NCBI GenBank assembly: GCA_940671915.1
Contig: CALNVZ010003426.1
Location: 20,996,074-21,060,073, forward strand
Length of the DNA: 64,000 nt
Source: Paracentrotus lividus
Lineage: Eukaryota; Echinodermata; Echinoidea; Camarodonta; Echinidae
Direction: 5' to 3'
Position 1 is the stretch's first letter, and each line of letters starts with the position of its first letter. The translations under genes and the position numbers were made by a program. Under the pieces are notes generated by a model, which was not told the origin of the DNA, searched no databases, and saw nothing but the letters and a program-made list of their open reading frames with translations. Shown in pieces: positions 37,131-48,420 of the stretch.

Positions 37131-37402
37131 GATCACAGGGTTGTAAGGGTTTGAACATGTTTATCTTCAATTTTAAATTTTGACACTTTTAAACAATTGC
37201 GGGGAATGCTCCTCAAAAATGAAGTGTGCGCACAATCTGTGGTGCAGAACCATAATTTAAGTACATAAACAAGACCGTTTAACATATAGTTAAATATAGA
37301 TGTAATCGTGGCATCACTAGAGATACATAAAAAGTAAAAAGAAAAAAAAAAGAAAAAAAAGAAGAGTTCTATTTAAAATATTGCATCAAATGTATGGCCT
37401 AC

Positions 37403-37456
37403 CTCATCTTCGAGTGCAGCCACAGCCTTTCTCCATGTCAGCTTACTATGACTCTC
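37403..37456 (-). CDS. Coiled-coil gene, exon 7
   Basis: Acceptor ...TTGTTATTAG, donor GATGAG then GTAGGC. It is 54 bases, phase 0 in and out, encoding ESHSKLTWRKAVAALEDE (residues 174-191). Confidence 0.92.
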
Positions 37457-38440
37457 CTAATAACAAAAAAATATATATGTTTTCTGATCCAACAGTATGT
37501 CAAGTACACATTCTCAATACCAAAACACTTCCTTTATGACAATCAAAGATTAAACAAAATAGCATAACAACTTGAATACACAACGGAAACATCCTATGAA
37601 AGAAGAGCTCAACCAAGAAGTACACCATGTCCACATAGCGACATCTTTGCTTATAAAGATCTGAAAACAGGTGACTTCTATAATATACTTGTATACCTGG
37701 TCTCATGTTACACAAGCTACATCAAAAACAGATTGAACAAATAACAAATACACTTAATGGCAAATGAGCGGTCAATATTGAGTCAGTCTATAATTGGTAT
37801 GACTGGGATAATTACTTTGAGTAATACAAGTAATCCTGCATAACTCTAGTTTAATGGCATATTGACTGTGCATAACCTTGTATGCTGGGAGAAAAGGAGC
37901 ACAGCAGGTGCAAATTTGAATCCTTTATTCATCAAGACGTATCGCACATCAAACTTTCATCTGCCAATTCTATTTTGAACCCTGTGATTCCTTTCACACC
38001 CATTCAACAGCTACGCCCATGTGACGCTCATGACGGAAGCTAGTCGCTGTTGCCATGGCGCTGAATAAACAATCTTAAAGTGTATCTAGGGAATGGAGTG
38101 ATATGTGGGTTTTACAGAAGGGAAGCTTGTTTTAATCATATTAAATCTTTTACTTGGAATGAGTGCTGAAGTGAATTTAATGTCCACCCACAAGAATGTC
38201 AATACATAGTTTGTAAACAAAATATTAAAGGGTTGTAACAACCTAATTGATGAAAAAAAGGATGAATATCTTAAAGGGGCCAATCAAAGTCTAGTCAATA
38301 TTTAGGCACTTCTCCTTGGTATCTTCTCTCTCTATATTTTATTTGTTGTGTATTGTACCTTCGTTCTGAAAATGAATGAATTAATAAATAATAAATAATT
38401 CATAAATAATAATTAAAAGTGGTAACTAGAGTGCACTCAC

Positions 38441-38491
38441 CTCACTTTGATATTCTCGCAAAGTTTTCACCAATAACTGTTTTTCTTTCTC
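38441..38491 (-). CDS. Coiled-coil gene, exon 6
   Basis: Acceptor ...TCATTTTTAG, donor AGTGAG then GTGAGT. It is 51 bases, phase 0 in and out, encoding EKEKQLLVKTLREYQSE (residues 157-173). Confidence 0.92.
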
Positions 38492-38818
38492 CTAAAAATG
38501 AAACAAAAGTGAGAAATAATTGGCACATTTTACTAATATCATTTTACTAATTATCAGATAAAAGTGTTACCCTTATCAATCTTAATGCATAATACCATAT
38601 GAATTCATATTAGGCAATCATTGGCAATATTTTTTAATGAATACAATAATCCCAGATCACTACTGACATGTGCTGTACAAATTACCATCAAACAACAACA
38701 CAATCTTAATATTGTTATAAATAAATTCAAACCTACTTTTTATGAAACAAAAAAGCAAAAGTGTCTAATCAAAAGGACTCCAAAATGAAAGAGGCATGAA
38801 TGTTTAGTTAAGTCTTAC

Positions 38819-38927
38819 CAGTTCTGTTTCTTTGCTTTGTAAGTGGAAATAGCTATCTGAAAGCCGTTTATACTCCTCTCTCAACTCACTCATCTGTTCT
38901 TTACATACTTTCTGCTTTTGCTGGAGG
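38819..38927 (-). CDS. Coiled-coil gene, exon 5
   Basis: Acceptor ...TTAAATTCTAG, donor GAACTG then GTAAGA. It is 109 bases. The first base completes a Ser codon from exon 4, and the exon ends in phase 0. It encodes residues 120-156, SLQQKQKVCKEQMSELREEY then KRLSDSYFHLQSKETEL: coiled coil throughout. Confidence 0.93.
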
Positions 38928-39503
38928 CTAGAATTTAAGAAAAAGATTGTTTCTAAGTAAAAACGATAATATACTTCTTGTAAAGTGAGAGCTAAGACAG
39001 AATTTCTATAGGGCCCATCTTTATTTAAAGGGTACCTGAGGTAGAAGCAAATTGTAGAGCTAGAACCTAATGAATAACATACATGTACATGCATCCCTGA
39101 ACACAAATAGGGAAGAATTTATAGATGAAATTTTAATTTGAATGTGATTATATGTAAACAAGAATTAAGAAGAAGAGCGACAGGGTGGAAAGCAAGTTTG
39201 AAACTGACAATTATGTATGACAAAACTGCAAAATGTGACCTGCCATCTCAAGTTGCAAATAGACTAATAGAGAAAATGGAAAGAGATGAGTTTTCTAAAT
39301 TATATTTTGACAGCTCATCTTTTATCTGATAACTACATGTAACTTGGGTATACTCCAGTAAACTGCAAGTCGTTGATATCATTAGAAAGCTAGGAATCTC
39401 TAGTTTCAGAAAACATATATAAGACCAATATATGAAATTTGACAAGTTAAATTGGTGGTTTTAAACTGGCAGGTCATAAATGAATTTTTAAAAAGTAATT
39501 TAC

Positions 39504-39665
39504 CTGTCAATGTTCTCATTAGCTTCTTCAGCTTTTCTTTGAAGCTCTGAGCAAGTCTCTTCAGTGGTTTCCAGTCGACTCCTCAAGTCTGCATTGGCTT
39601 CTCTCAGTTTCTGATTTTGAGAATGGACCTCTTGCAACTCTTGCAGTATGTTCGTTGATCGATTC
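39504..39665 (-). CDS. Coiled-coil gene, exon 4
   Basis: Acceptor ...CTTTCACTTACAG, donor GACAG then GTAAAT. It is 162 bases, completes a Met codon split as AT/G and leaves two bases of a Ser codon. It encodes residues 66-120, beginning MNRSTNILQELQEVHSQNQK, then LREANADLRSRLETTEETCS and ELQRKAEEANENID. Leu, Ile, Val, Asn and Ala recur at heptad core positions, so the main coiled coil starts here. Confidence 0.94.
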
Positions 39666-39715
39666 CTGTAAGTGAAAGATTGGGAATATATGGAAGAACT
39701 GAAGGTACCCGATAT

Positions 39716-39790
39716 GATGGTTCGGTGGATTGAGCGTTCACCTCATAATAAGGAGGTCGTGGGTTCGATCCCCAGTCGTGTCATACCAAA
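39716..39790 (+). mobile_element. tRNA-derived SINE head
   Basis: A box TGGTTCGGTGG (39718-39728), an anticodon-arm-like stretch CACCTCATAATAAGGAGGT and a perfect B box GGTTCGATCCC (39762-39772). The following bases do not close an acceptor stem. It lies 50 bp upstream of exon 4, close to its acceptor. Confidence 0.6.
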
Positions 39791-41025
39791 AGTTTAAAAA
39801 AGGTAGTTGCTGTTACCCTATTTGGCATTCAACAAAAAGGGGATAGAGCAACGTTGATCTGGCCCATTAAAAAGGGGCAAAAAGAATTTCCATTCACCTT
39901 TGTTCAGACAATAGAATTTGGAATGTTTTTTTTTTTTAGATATGATTGCTTCAGTTAACGGTTAATGCTATCTAATTATTAGTGGGTCTTGACAAAGCAT
40001 TTGAGGGTTTGCGTAGGGTCTGTGCCAAATTGTGTGGAATGTGAAAGCAGGAGTTAAAATCTCTAGTATTACTTTGTTTTCAATTTTATGATCGAATTGA
40101 CCATATCCCTCTTCTTGATGATAGCTTTGGTACTAGAAATTATGATCAGCATCAGCAATTGCCTTTAAAATTATCCAATCACATACCGAATTGAAGAAAA
40201 TGTTGAAGAAAAACAGGCAGTGATATTTTTTTATTCATGTGCACTGCCTAAAAAGTAATTTATAAGCAATTTTACAACAACGTGATCATGAATACAGATG
40301 AATATAGATCTGTGCTTGTCATGATCCATTGATATAAGAGTCTGCCAGGTCTTTTATTAAGGGCACAGTTTGCTCTAGAAATATCATGCAAACATTAGTA
40401 TTCATATTCATTTCAGATTGGCGACTGAGCACTAAATCTGATGTTTGCTTCAAACACTTCAGTTACAAGTACCCCTCCCCTTCTATTCATGGCTGGTCTA
40501 TATGGAATCAAATACCACAGAAAAAGGGCAAAATATGAATTACAATCATCTGCTTTATTAGACACATAGTAAACTCAAATATTCAAGTATTGGTCAGGCA
40601 TGCATGTTAGGGTGCATTTGCATTCCTTAAAAGAGGTACCATAGTAACAATTCTTTCAAATAATTTATAAAGGAAAAAATATATAAAAGGGCTTAGATAT
40701 TGTAGTACAAGCCCTGAGCAAAATGGTTTTTATAAGACTTATAATTAGATTTTGCATCACCCTAGAAAATGGATGATAATTTTGTTGAAAAATATATTTT
40801 TTCTTTAGATAAATAATTTCATTCACATTGTTAATTGAATATATTGTAAATTGAACATTTTCAGCTTGCAAGCTGAATAAATTTTTTTTTAATATGATTT
40901 TTCCAACATTTTTATTATGTACATTGTATGTTAGCCTCATAATTAAACTTCAACTCACTTCTATAAAGTCAAAAGGGAACAGATTGGGACATGAATTTCA
41001 GAAAATCAAATCAATTAAAACTCAC

Positions 41026-41080
41026 ATTTCATCACCTCCATAGGCTTCTAAGCTCCCATAGCTACAGTTCATAGATTGTT
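41026..41080 (-). CDS. Coiled-coil gene, exon 3
   Basis: Acceptor ...TTTTCCTTTTTCCAG, donor GAAAT then GTGAGT. It is 55 bases, completes a Glu codon and leaves AT of the Met codon finished by exon 4. It encodes EQSMNCSYGSLEAYGGDE (residues 48-65), a polar, probably disordered segment. Confidence 0.92.
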
Positions 41081-42222
41081 CTGGAAAAAGGAAAATCAGC
41101 AAAAGGATAAGAATCAACAAGAGGGCAACAACACGAAGCACTAAATGTGAAAAGCTAAGTTGAACAAATATCAACCTTTGAGAGCATTTTAGTACAATAA
41201 AAAAAAAATACATAGATATTGCAAATTTGTGGCAAAGGACTGTAGATTCATTTGATATACCTTTGAGGTCCAGCATACACTGCAAATCACCAATACCACA
41301 AATATGATCCCAATCAAATTAATAAAGTGGACTTTCTTTTTCATACGTAAATATACAAGCTGGCTTTGGGATCAAAATGATTGATGTATTACGTCATCAA
41401 ATATCACCCTCTCTAGCACATATCGATGCAATTATGAACCATTTACGCTCTATTATGTCTAAATTAGATTTCCAGTCCATTTCACACTCTCCTCATAAAC
41501 CATTCAATTGCTTGGCTCATTCTAACACAATAAACCACTCTATCATCCTCCACTTCACACCATCGCAGGAAATTAAACTTTCCATTTGTGTTACATTTTG
41601 CAATTTCATCAAATATAGTGCATGCCTACACTATATTCCATATTTCATTTTTGTTAAAGAAGGAATTGATCTATTTTTATATACCTGTATGTAAATGGTG
41701 TTGTCTGAAACATGTATTTTCCTGCATGCAAGAAGATTATCACAAGTTTAGTAGTACTGTAGTGTGCCAACTTGGAAAGGTTGCTTAATAAGAGTAAACC
41801 GGCGATATCCATTATCCTTCTTCTCATTCATGAGATGTTGATGAAAATTTCAGTCTGACAAATTTAACTAATTTTATGTAAATATTTGGGTGATACATGT
41901 AGCTCTCTTGAAATATTTTATTTCACTCAAATCAAAAAGGATATGAGATGAAGAATATGCCTAGTATAACTGAGAGCTATTAAGAACTGATGAACAATTA
42001 CATTGTACATGTACATACTGCTCAATGCTACAATGTAGTGACACATGAAATATTAATTTGTAGGTTTTTAAAATGATCTTTTTCATATATAACATGTACA
42101 TATAATCACCTGTTGCACAGTGCAATAGAGTAATTCTCAGTGTTAATTACATTTTGTATAGTTCGTTTCATCTACATGTACAGCAAATAAGAATACAAGA
42201 TATGACAGGCAGGACTCAGAGG

Positions 42223-42458
42223 TAATAGACCAGTTTACTATAACTTTAGTTATTATAATTTATTGATGTTTCTTTCCTGGCAACATTGTACCAAGGTATT
42301 CAAACAAACTGTAATAAAAGAATGAACTACAATACATGGAATCCAGTTTGTTGCTATGTCAGGCAAGCCTCTGGCAAGCTTTCAGTTTCTCAAGAACAAC
42401 CTTTGTAAAAAAAAAAAAGTATGCATAAAATTTGAATATGTTAGTAAACTGGTCTATT
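42223..42458. mobile_element. MITE, AATAGACCAGTTTACTA ends
   Basis: AATAGACCAGTTTACTA near 42224-42240 is inverted as TTAGTAAACTGGTCTATT at 42441-42458. The 0.23 kb interior is non-coding. It lies between exons 2 and 3. Confidence 0.8.
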
Positions 42459-42643
42459 GTTAAACTAGTTGCAAAATTCTATCGTCTTCATAATGTCTGG
42501 TCCAGCAATTGTGTAATTTGATTTTTTAATAAAGGAAATATTTAAATATTGTGGAAAAATTAGTATGTTTACAGTACTCTGTCACCAGGATGGGATTCAC
42601 TGTAATATTCTTCTTCTATTATATTTCACCAATCCCGTGTAAA

Positions 42644-42838
42644 GGTGGTATCTCACTTTGCGGAGACATCTCTGTGATTTGGACACGAAGAGACGTCTCC
42701 AATCATTTTTTTTTCTGTCACAGAATCTCAGGAAACGTCCCTTAACCATCTCTGAGACGTCTCAATACTGTCTCAAATCTATCTCAAACCCATCCCAAAA
42801 TAGTCTAAAATCCGTCTCATGGCAAGTCAGATACCACC
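42644..42838. mobile_element. MITE, GGTGGTATCTCAC / GAGACG family
   Basis: The left end GGTGGTATCTCAC and right end GATACCACC are inverted. The interior is packed with GAGACG and CGTCTC words in both orientations. A half copy lies at 14755-14860, and similar GAGACGTC words fill the axis of the palindrome near 51450-51780. Confidence 0.75.
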
Positions 42839-42916
42839 ATCAGCAGACACATAACTTTGCTTGCTCTAGGGTTAAATCCTTCCAGGGTCCCATAGCATAA
42901 AGATTTATTATTAAAG

Positions 42917-43011
42917 TAACTTTGCCATCAATTGTATCTACCATGATAACATTGCTCAACAGCCGATCAAAATGCTGTATTTCAAGAAACTTACCATTGA
43001 TGGCAAAGTTA
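42917..43011. mobile_element. Tiny hairpin element
   Basis: TAACTTTGCCATCAAT (42917-42932) is exactly inverted as ATTGATGGCAAAGTTA (42996-43011), about 95 bp in all. It is probably a very short MITE. Confidence 0.6.
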
Positions 43012-43099
43012 TTATAACAGTAAACTCTTTATGCAAAGAGCCCTGATCTTTGCTGTACATACTGTGACACTACATAAAACTCTTCCCGATTTTACTTAC

Positions 43100-43164
43100 C
43101 GTCAAATGGGCTGAGTGTCCTGCTATACCAAACTGCTTTACGACCATCAGGACTAAAATCTTGC
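43100..43164 (-). CDS. Coiled-coil gene, exon 2
   Basis: Acceptor ...TATTTCTTTGCAG, donor GACG then GTAAGT. It is 65 bases, completes an Arg codon and leaves one base of a Glu codon. It encodes QDFSPDGRKAVWYSRTLSPF then D (residues 27-47): non-helical, with two SP sites. Confidence 0.92.
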
Positions 43165-43454
43165 CTGCAAAGAAATATAATATTGTCCATTACTCAACTG
43201 AACTGTATTAGACCAATCAAAAGAAAGCCTTTCCCTCCCCTCCCACTAAAAAAAGATGAAAATAACCAAGTCACTTACTTTGAGTCATTAAAAGATCACA
43301 AAACGTTTGTACCAGTATATTGCCATAAACAAAGAATACATATCAAACCTTAACAGAAATCCAAATTAACATGAAAGGAGGTGGTGATCCAAATGTATGA
43401 CTGCATGACTAAATTACAAACTTGTTTGACAGTATATTTCTCTTCTTTATTTAC

Positions 43455-43567
43455 CTCATACTGTCATCTCCTCTCTGTGGGCTTGTCCCTAGTCTTTCCA
43501 CATCTTCTGTAGAATAAGCGGAGGCCGCCATGCCTCTAGATGGTGTTCCTTGCTAGAGAGATGGGGC
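43455..43567 (-). CDS. Coiled-coil gene, exon 1 with start codon at 43531
   Basis: The exon opens after an acceptor (...TTGTATTTGCAG then GCCCCAT), so a further non-coding 5' exon must exist upstream. The start codon at 43531 has a good context (GGC-ATG-G). The frame runs 77 bases, MAASAYSTEDVERLGTSPQR then GDDSM, to a donor ATGAG then GTAAAT. There is no signal peptide or membrane segment, so the product should be cytosolic or nuclear. Exons 1-17 join in matching phases into 502 codons (587 with exons 18-20). Coiled coil spans about residues 67-245 and 356-455. I do not recognise the family; the layout is that of scaffold, centrosomal or adaptor proteins. Confidence 0.92.
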
Positions 43568-44922
43568 CTGCAAATACAACAAAAGAAATCAATTACATAG
43601 TAAATTGTTTTAAGTTGATATCAAAACCATGTATTAGAAATTAATACTTGGAATAAACACATGCCTTTATTTGCTATCTTTCTATCAATGAGGACCAATG
43701 TATGCAATGAATTAAAATATGCTCTGAAAAAACGAACTGCAAAATAATTAAAGCATTTCTTGGCATGCATGGGATATTAGAGAAAAATTTGGTTTAATTT
43801 GTAAAAAGAAAAGGGGAAAAAAACAAAAACAAATATGAATAGCGTAAGTGTTTCTGTGCCAAGCTAATCTACTGGTAGCTTTCAAAAGGAATGAGAAAAT
43901 AATCATGAATATGACACTGGCACAATAAAAAAAGCTACCTCATGCATTTAGAACGAGGATTACAGATCATCAAATTACCCCGTACAAACATGTAAATGGT
44001 TACCGCTATGAATATGGTCACAGGCTGGTGGCTGTGCCAAATTAAAAAACATTGAATATCAAAGGTTGGCGTTATTTAATTAGGTGGGAAAAGCTTATTA
44101 TGATAGATGGGGTCTGATGTATTAGGTATTGATGGGAAATGTATCATCTGGGTATCGCAGGGGATTACAAAAGTGGTGTAGCAAATTAACTAGTGCAGCT
44201 CGCTAAAAAACTACATGGAAAGATTAAAAATACAGTGCAATGCAAGGCCAAATGCTGAAATGTACATGTATGTTTATGATACTAGTGAGAACTTATATTT
44301 TAATTTATCAAATGCTATAATGAAGTGGTGTATACTGCTTAAAATTTTGTTATATGAAGAAAAATAAAATACTTCTGTTTTATTATTTTCTATTAAATAC
44401 TAGTACTCATACTGCTCAAAATATTCTTAAAAACCAAGAAAAATAAAGTATTTCTGTTTTATTATTTTCTAAAAGACAGGCAGTATGAATGATTGTAATG
44501 AACATTTACAAACCTAAAATGTCACTAAAATTTATGAACTTTGTACCGATTAAAACACCTTTTCCCAAATCCAAAAAACAAAAACTCAAATAACTCTAAG
44601 TTGATGAAAGTACAAATGTATTACGAGCATTTGATGAACCCAAAGAAAATGTGTGTCAAAGGTTCATGGTCTTGCCACCAGACCATTCTTGGAAATATGA
44701 TATGATATCCCTGGATTGTAGTGAGCATAAAATACACAAACCATTGTCTTTAATACATGTACATACTGTGGTCACAACCAATATGTCAGTCATGAACTGG
44801 ATTTAAAAACAAAATTATTGTGCCTGGCAAAGGGCGCACATTTTTTTTTTATTAAGGGAAGCAGGAATAATTCATATTATTAAGAACGGTCTAGACAGTA
44901 AACTGCATGAAGTCAATCTATA
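43568..44922. other. Intron of the 5' leader, AT-rich, nothing recognised
   Basis: No exon, repeat family or hairpin stands out. The region holds a short imperfect duplication at about 44345-44475 (AAGAAAAATAAA-TA-TTCTGTTTTATTATTTTCTA, twice). Confidence 0.5.
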
Positions 44923-45006
44923 CAGTGTGTTCCTAAAAAAAAGAGGACCGAAGTTCAAAGGTCAGTCATTCCAAAAGTATATGGTTTATTCTTGTGATTC
45001 GTTTAC
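44923..45006 (+). mobile_element. Truncated end of the palindrome-axis transposon
   Basis: CAGTGTGTTCCTAAAAAAAA and the following GAGGACCGAAGTTCAAAGGT through TGGTTTATTCTTGTGATT match the left end of the element at 51112-52144 in the same orientation. The match stops abruptly at about 45004, exactly where the left palindrome arm begins. Confidence 0.8.
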
Positions 45007-45936
45007 GAGGAGAGGAGGAGAGAGAGAGGGGAAGGGCAGATAGGAAATAGGAAAGTAAAAAGGTAAAGATGGAGTGAAAGAAGAAAAAAGAAAGACGGAA
45101 AGAAAAGAAGAGGAGAGAGAGAGAGAGAGGGGAGAGATGGGAGCCCATTAAAAGATTAAAGTATATTTTCAATTATGATACCTGAAAATATATGTCCAAT
45201 AAGTTTTGTTAACAGAGCAAAGAAATATTGATTTGCCAGAAAAAAGTGGCGTAAATTTTGAAAATTGATTTTGCAAAAAAAAAAAAAAAAGCTGTCATTT
45301 TTTTACTTCTTATCAGAAATGTATCACTTTATTTGGAAAAGAATGTGTTAAAGTCAAAAGGCGTAGGCCTAATATAAAGTTTTATACCACAGTTGTCATT
45401 TTAAAGATATATTGGGTAGGTACAAGATAGATAAAGAACCAAAATATGAATTGATGAAGGTTCTATAGTTCTACAGTTAAAGGGTAAAGCCCCAAAAACC
45501 TAAAAAAATAAAAAAAATAAAAAAAAAATATCACAACTTTTGCCCATATCATGAATATAACAAGTGGAAAATATAATATAAATGAGTCAAGCATTGTCAT
45601 GTTTTATCATAATTAGCTTATGTGGTTTAAATCTTGGACCTGTCAAGCGCATAGCTTTGATAATTAAAAACAAAACGTTACAATTTCATGTGTTACAATA
45701 AGTGCCCCGTACGTCTGTTACAATGGACACGGGCAATTGTAACTCGACCTCTTGTTTTGAAATGGTAATGGCTTCAAAATAACTGTTGTACTTAGCCCAA
45801 AACTATTCATATATCAAGCTAAGATATGCATATTTCATTTTATTTAGTTTTAAGCAAGTATGTAGCTTTAATAAAGTTGATAGGTCAAATTTGGAAAAAA
45901 AACTGTTACAATTGTCCCGGTCTCCCCTATACATCA

Positions 45937-46068
45937 CAGGCGCGGATCGAAGAAATCGAATTGAATGCATTTCGGGGGCCCAATTGTCTGGGAACAAAGC
46001 GTCTCTTTGTCCCCAGACTATTGGGCCCCCGAAATGCATTCAATTCGACTTTCTTGGATCCGCGCCTG
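45937..46068. mobile_element. Hairpin MITE with CATCA target duplication (left-arm copy)
   Basis: The 132 bp element begins CAGGCGCGGATCGAAGAAA and ends TTTCTTGGATCCGCGCCTG. The arms pair for about 60 bases through GAATTGAATGCATTTCGGGG and GCCCAATTGTCTGGG, leaving a loop of only a few bases. CATCA flanks it on both sides (45932-45936 and 46069-46073). It is inserted about 8 bp outside the GGGGAGACCGGGG transposon end. Confidence 0.88.
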
Positions 46069-46379
46069 CATCAGTTGATATCACTAAATATTATTATACC
46101 AAAACAAATAAAAAACAAAAAAACAAGAACACTGTCTTGTACTGCACTGATATCCCCCACAAACGATATCGATCAATATATCGAGAAATTAAAGTTCACA
46201 CACATTACAAAACAAAACTCGAGTTTGTGACATGGAAATTGGATAATTTGGACTTTTGCTTTGTATATGAGCTGGTAAGCAGACTTGAAACGTGTTTTAT
46301 TACTATTAACCAGGTTTTTGTTTCTATTATGGCTTTTTTGTGGAGTGATGCAATCTTTATTGAACATGGAGTGTAGAGT

Positions 46380-46560
46380 CGAGAGAGTTTTTGGGGGGAG
46401 CTGGCGGCAGTAGCTAGCGGATGCGAGGCCAGGCGAGCAGACCTGGGCCAAACGATGAGAGCTGAAGCGAGGGGACTGGACAGCCGTGCAAGTGACATGC
46501 CAATATTTCACACCGCGGATCTCGCTAACGTTAGGGAGTGACAGCCCAGTTAGTCGTCGA
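46380..46560. promoter_or_regulatory. CpG-rich block, possible promoter or first exon (left-arm copy)
   Basis: About 15 CpG in 180 bp, against very few in the surrounding AT-rich DNA, with words such as ACCGCGGATCTCGCTAACGT. The coiled-coil gene starts with a spliced leader, so its promoter must lie upstream of 43567. This is the nearest CpG-rich candidate. No TATA box or clean minus-strand donor was identified, so the assignment is speculative. Confidence 0.3.
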
Positions 46561-48420
46561 GTCTATTTCCTTGTCTCCAAATTGTTGAAATGGATTAACT
46601 TAATCATTACCGTTAAGTTAGCTGTGAGTGTGAGACTGAGATTTGACAATTAGAAAGTGCACTTGAAAGTAATGTCGAAATTACAAAGTCAAAGACAAAG
46701 TCAAAGAATCAAACATGGGCCCATGCCATGCATGCAAACTTAATCATTAAGTTACCATTAGCGGTGAGATTTGACAATATCACAATATCTTGTAATTATT
46801 TATTAGAAAGTGCACTCAAAAGTAATGTCGAAATAATTACAAAACAAAGTCAAAGAATCAAACATTAAAACCCAGGGCCATGGCATGGCCCATGGCATGC
46901 CAATGAAAACTTATGAAAAACTTTTTTTTTTTTACTTTTAAGTCAGGGCTGCCTAAAAGTAAAGACAAAGATAGAATCTAGATCAAAATCAATTAGTCTA
47001 AAGTGCATTTTTTGTGTAGGTCTAACCTTCAGTAACCAATTCATTTTCTGATATAGAAGGTCTAACTTTGTTACATGTATGTACGAAATTCACCTGGAAA
47101 AGTAGCCCAGGGACGCTGCCACAAAGCTTGTTTTTATTGCTAGGATTCAAGGTATCGTCGGGAAATTTTCTGGAAATCGAAGGTCACATCGCCTTCGGAT
47201 TTCCACTTTGTGTGCAGCTAATCGTAGTAACTGGAAAAGGGGCCTAGTCTAACGTAAAGCCGTCTTACTAGATTGGAATCTGTATTTGAGTTGGTCACTT
47301 GTTGTTTAATTTGGGTGATTGCTAACTTTTAAACCAAAACCCAAAACAACAAATTCATAGCATTGTTTGAGAAACTATGGAAACAATAGGCCTATATAAT
47401 TATTAAAAAACAAACATTGGCAATAGTAGGTCTAGACCTATACCAATACAGTAGTAGTGTACCAAAAGTGTCAGTGACAGTGCAATTCAACACTTTTTTA
47501 TTATTTATTTGTATTGCATGATTTTGACATTTTTTTCCTGTTTTACACCCTGAAAGTAAGGTGTAGGACTAGATCTAGAAGGAATTAATTGGAAACAGGA
47601 ATATATGTCAATATTCACTATTCCCTAAGTTGGAATTTAACACCAGATCTACAAGGTAAAAATGCAGTTGTGACATCTCAAAATTTTGTTATGGATTTCC
47701 AGAAAACATATAAGAGGGGTCATGCTTGGCAAAGCAGAGATCTCTTGTGAACACTGAAGCATACTACTAATTTGATATCTACTGTAGATGAACAAGTGCT
47801 GTACATTGTAGACTTCAATATTGGTCCCTATAGCTGCATTTTATCACAAAGTGGCAAATTTGCATTTGTGGAATTAAACAATATAAAATTCTGAGGGAAA
47901 TTCATCACTGAGGACAAATGTACCTATTCTGACAGTTTCATTGTTTTCTCATTTCTTTAATACTAAGCTGAAAGTTCACTCATAAAATGTTCAAGAAAGG
48001 AATGAATAAGGATAATGTCAGAAAGAATGGTAAAGACCAGTCCCTGTTGGGTCCCTGATTGGTTACTTTCCAAATAATGCAAATTCTTAGTAAACAAATT
48101 TCTTGCCATTTGTGGTAGTTATAACGCATATTGTATATACAGCCAGCTTTTCAACTCAGGAAGCATGTACAACATCTTGACGCGGGTGTACACCCAGGAA
48201 ATAAATTTCACTATAAATTTGAATACATACTCTGGTCATTTATGATTCCGTTTGGTACATGTACGCCATAATCTCTACATTAAGCTTTGCAGTGTTCCAG
48301 TTTCCCTTTTAATATTCATACATTGGTCTCAAATATACATACAATTACAAATTATATTATAAATACGCCTACGTACATGATTGACTAAAAACGTCTGAGT
48401 ACTAATCAATCTCCTTTGTA

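Noticed and set aside
45786..46376. 196-codon open frame, the longest in the window
   Set aside because: It runs through the CAGGCGCGGATC hairpin MITE, has low-complexity composition and has a frameshifted mirror counterpart in the right arm.
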